Shown: piece by piece, positions 24,587 through 25,701 of the stretch
Numbering within the stretch: the stretch's first letter is position 1
How the letters are laid out: every line of letters starts with the position of its first letter
From: Allosediminivita sp964397775
GTDB lineage: Bacteria; Pseudomonadota; Alphaproteobacteria; Rhodobacterales; Rhodobacteraceae
Direction of reading: 5' to 3'
DNA length: 25,701 bases
NCBI GenBank assembly: GCA_964397775.1
Contig: CAYNKL010000053.1
Span: 1-25,701, forward strand
Translations under genes and position numbers: made by a program
The notes under the pieces: model-generated
Database searches by the model: none
The model's input: the letters and a program-made list of their open reading frames with translations, nothing else
What the model was told of the DNA's origin: nothing

Positions 24587-25540
24587 ATGACCGAAAACGA
24601 CGTCATGGCAACGGTCATTGTCGCCGCGTGGTGCGCCGAAGACCGTCTCGCGCGAAGTGTGCACAGCGCATTGTCACAGGACCTCCCCTCGATGGAGGTG
24701 ATCGTGGTCGACGACGCCTCGCCAGACGGGACCGCACAGTTGGCGCGGCAGATGGCGGAAGCGGACCCGCGGATCCGCGTGGTGTCGCTGGAGCGCAACG
24801 GCGGTCCCGCCGTCGCCCGGAACGCGGCCATCGACATCGCCCGGGGCAAATGGGTCGCGGTTCTCGACAGCGATGACGAGATGCGCCCCGGCCGTCTGGC
24901 CGCGCTGATCGCGGCTGGCGAACGCCTTGGCGCCGATTGCGTCTACGACGACCTGCAGCCCGTCGACCCCGAGGGTAAAGACCTGGGGCCGAGCCACCTG
25001 GCCTCCCTGAAGATCGCGCAGCCCGAGCAATGGACGCTGGAGCGTTTCCTTGCGGGCTGCGGGGCGCGGCCCGGTCAGGCGGCGCTGGGCTACTTGAAAC
25101 CCGTCATCCGGCGCAGCTTCATCGAAAAGACCGGCCTGCGCTACGATCCCTCGCTTCGCAACGGCGAGGACTTTCATCTTGTCGCCGAGCTGCTCGCGCT
25201 TGGAGGGGCGCTCTGGTTCGTGCCGGGGGCCGGCTATCTTTATACACAGCGGGACGGGTCGATCTCGCGGCGGCTGGACCTTGGTCACGCCCGCGCCCTG
25301 ACCGCCGCCGACAGCGCCTTCTGCACACGTCATGCGTCCTCGCTCAGCCCCGACGCACGGCAGCTCATGCGGGAGCGGGGCCGGAATCTGGCCGACATGA
25401 TCGCGGTCGAGGCAGCGATCAACGCCCTCAAGACCCGTCACTTCGGCAAGGCCGCAGCGACCCTCGTCGCACGCCCCTCGGCCGTCGTGCGACTCGCCGG
25501 GAAGGTGCGGGACAAGCTGGCGATTCGCTCACCCGCGTGA
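24587..25540 (+). CDS. Glycosyltransferase family 2 protein (second)
   Basis: 317-aa GT-A enzyme. Motifs: VIVVDDASPDGT (about 38-49), NGGPAVARN (71-79), LDSDDEM (93-99), and NGEDFHLVAELL in the C-terminal half. It parallels the GT2 gene at 22739-23716 along its length, suggesting an old duplication now facing the other way around the GH16 gene. The ATG at 24587 has AGGAA upstream; an in-frame ATG at 24605 is less likely. It is the last complete gene in the window and stands alone on this strand. Confidence 0.92.
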   Translation: MTENDVMATVIVAAWCAEDRLARSVHSALSQDLPSMEVIVVDDASPDGTAQLARQMAEADPRIRVVSLERNGGPAVARNAAIDIARGKWVAVLDSDDEMRPGRLAALIAAGERLGADCVYDDLQPVDPEGKDLGPSHLASLKIAQPEQWTLERFLAGCGARPGQAALGYLKPVIRRSFIEKTGLRYDPSLRNGEDFHLVAELLALGGALWFVPGAGYLYTQRDGSISRRLDLGHARALTAADSAFCTRHASSLSPDARQLMRERGRNLADMIAVEAAINALKTRHFGKAAATLVARPSAVVRLAGKVRDKLAIRSPA

Positions 25541-25701
25541 TTCGCCAACTTCAGGGCTTCGGCGGTACCTGAAATCGGTCATAAATGGGGTAAAAACAGG
25601 GCAAAGATCAAAGACGCATCGCACATATTGTAGCGTCACAAGATTTTTGCACATCATCTAGATCTGTGAAGTAATTCACATTGATCTGTTAGCGAAAGTG
25701 T
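25541..25701. promoter_or_regulatory. AT-rich 3' intergenic region with palindrome
   Basis: Non-coding end of the window. TTCAGG (25550-25555) / CCTGAA (25568-25573) may form a weak terminator hairpin after the GT2 gene. Further on, TGTGAA-GTAA-TTCACA (25665-25680) is a perfect dyad flanked by AGATC and TTGATCT, in sequence clearly more AT-rich than the genes. It is probably the control region of the next gene outside the window. Confidence 0.45.

Overview
The window is GC-rich DNA, densely packed with genes. It most likely comes from an alphaproteobacterium of the Rhodobacteraceae (Roseobacter group). Evidence: a nearly archetypal DUF2794 protein, an OhrR-regulated ohr locus, a C40 peptidase/M17 aminopeptidase pair, a roseobacter-type GC hairpin repeat, and a sulfotransferase-containing exopolysaccharide cluster. 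I see no tRNA, rRNA, CRISPR array, transposase or phage gene.

Region 1 (1-5786, + strand) is one translationally coupled operon, cut at its 5' end by the window edge. It encodes two MalF/MalG-type ABC permeases, a divergent argininosuccinate-lyase-family C-N lyase, a MalK/UgpC-type ABC ATPase, an unusual ROK sugar kinase and a NagB glucosamine-6-phosphate deaminase. Import, C-N cleavage, phosphorylation and deamination form a plausible route for an amino sugar carrying an N-succinyl (aspartate-like) group. The lyase would release fumarate plus a free amino sugar. This reading is inference, and it is the most interesting hypothesis in the window.

Region 2 (5787-14563) is a housekeeping and accessory mix: a DUF2794 protein; an agmatinase-family ureohydrolase; a probable muropeptide-recycling pair (NlpC/P60 endopeptidase plus M17 aminopeptidase); an orphan HPt-like protein; a beta-carbonic anhydrase; a 115-aa hypothetical protein; an unlisted 42-aa small ORF; the ohr-ohrR peroxide system with a palindromic operator/promoter; and a polysaccharide-deacetylase-like hydrolase coupled to an isoaspartyl peptidase. 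It closes with a strong hairpin between convergent genes.

Region 3 (14564-25540) is a surface-polysaccharide cluster: three GT-B glycosyltransferases, two GT2 glycosyltransferases, a Wzx-like flippase, a methyltransferase, two PAPS-type sulfotransferases and a secreted GH16 glycanase resembling ExoK. Genes lie on both strands in short coupled blocks. Together they suggest synthesis, export, trimming and sulfation/methylation of an exopolysaccharide. The last 161 bases are AT-rich and carry a palindrome, probably the control region of the next gene outside the window.
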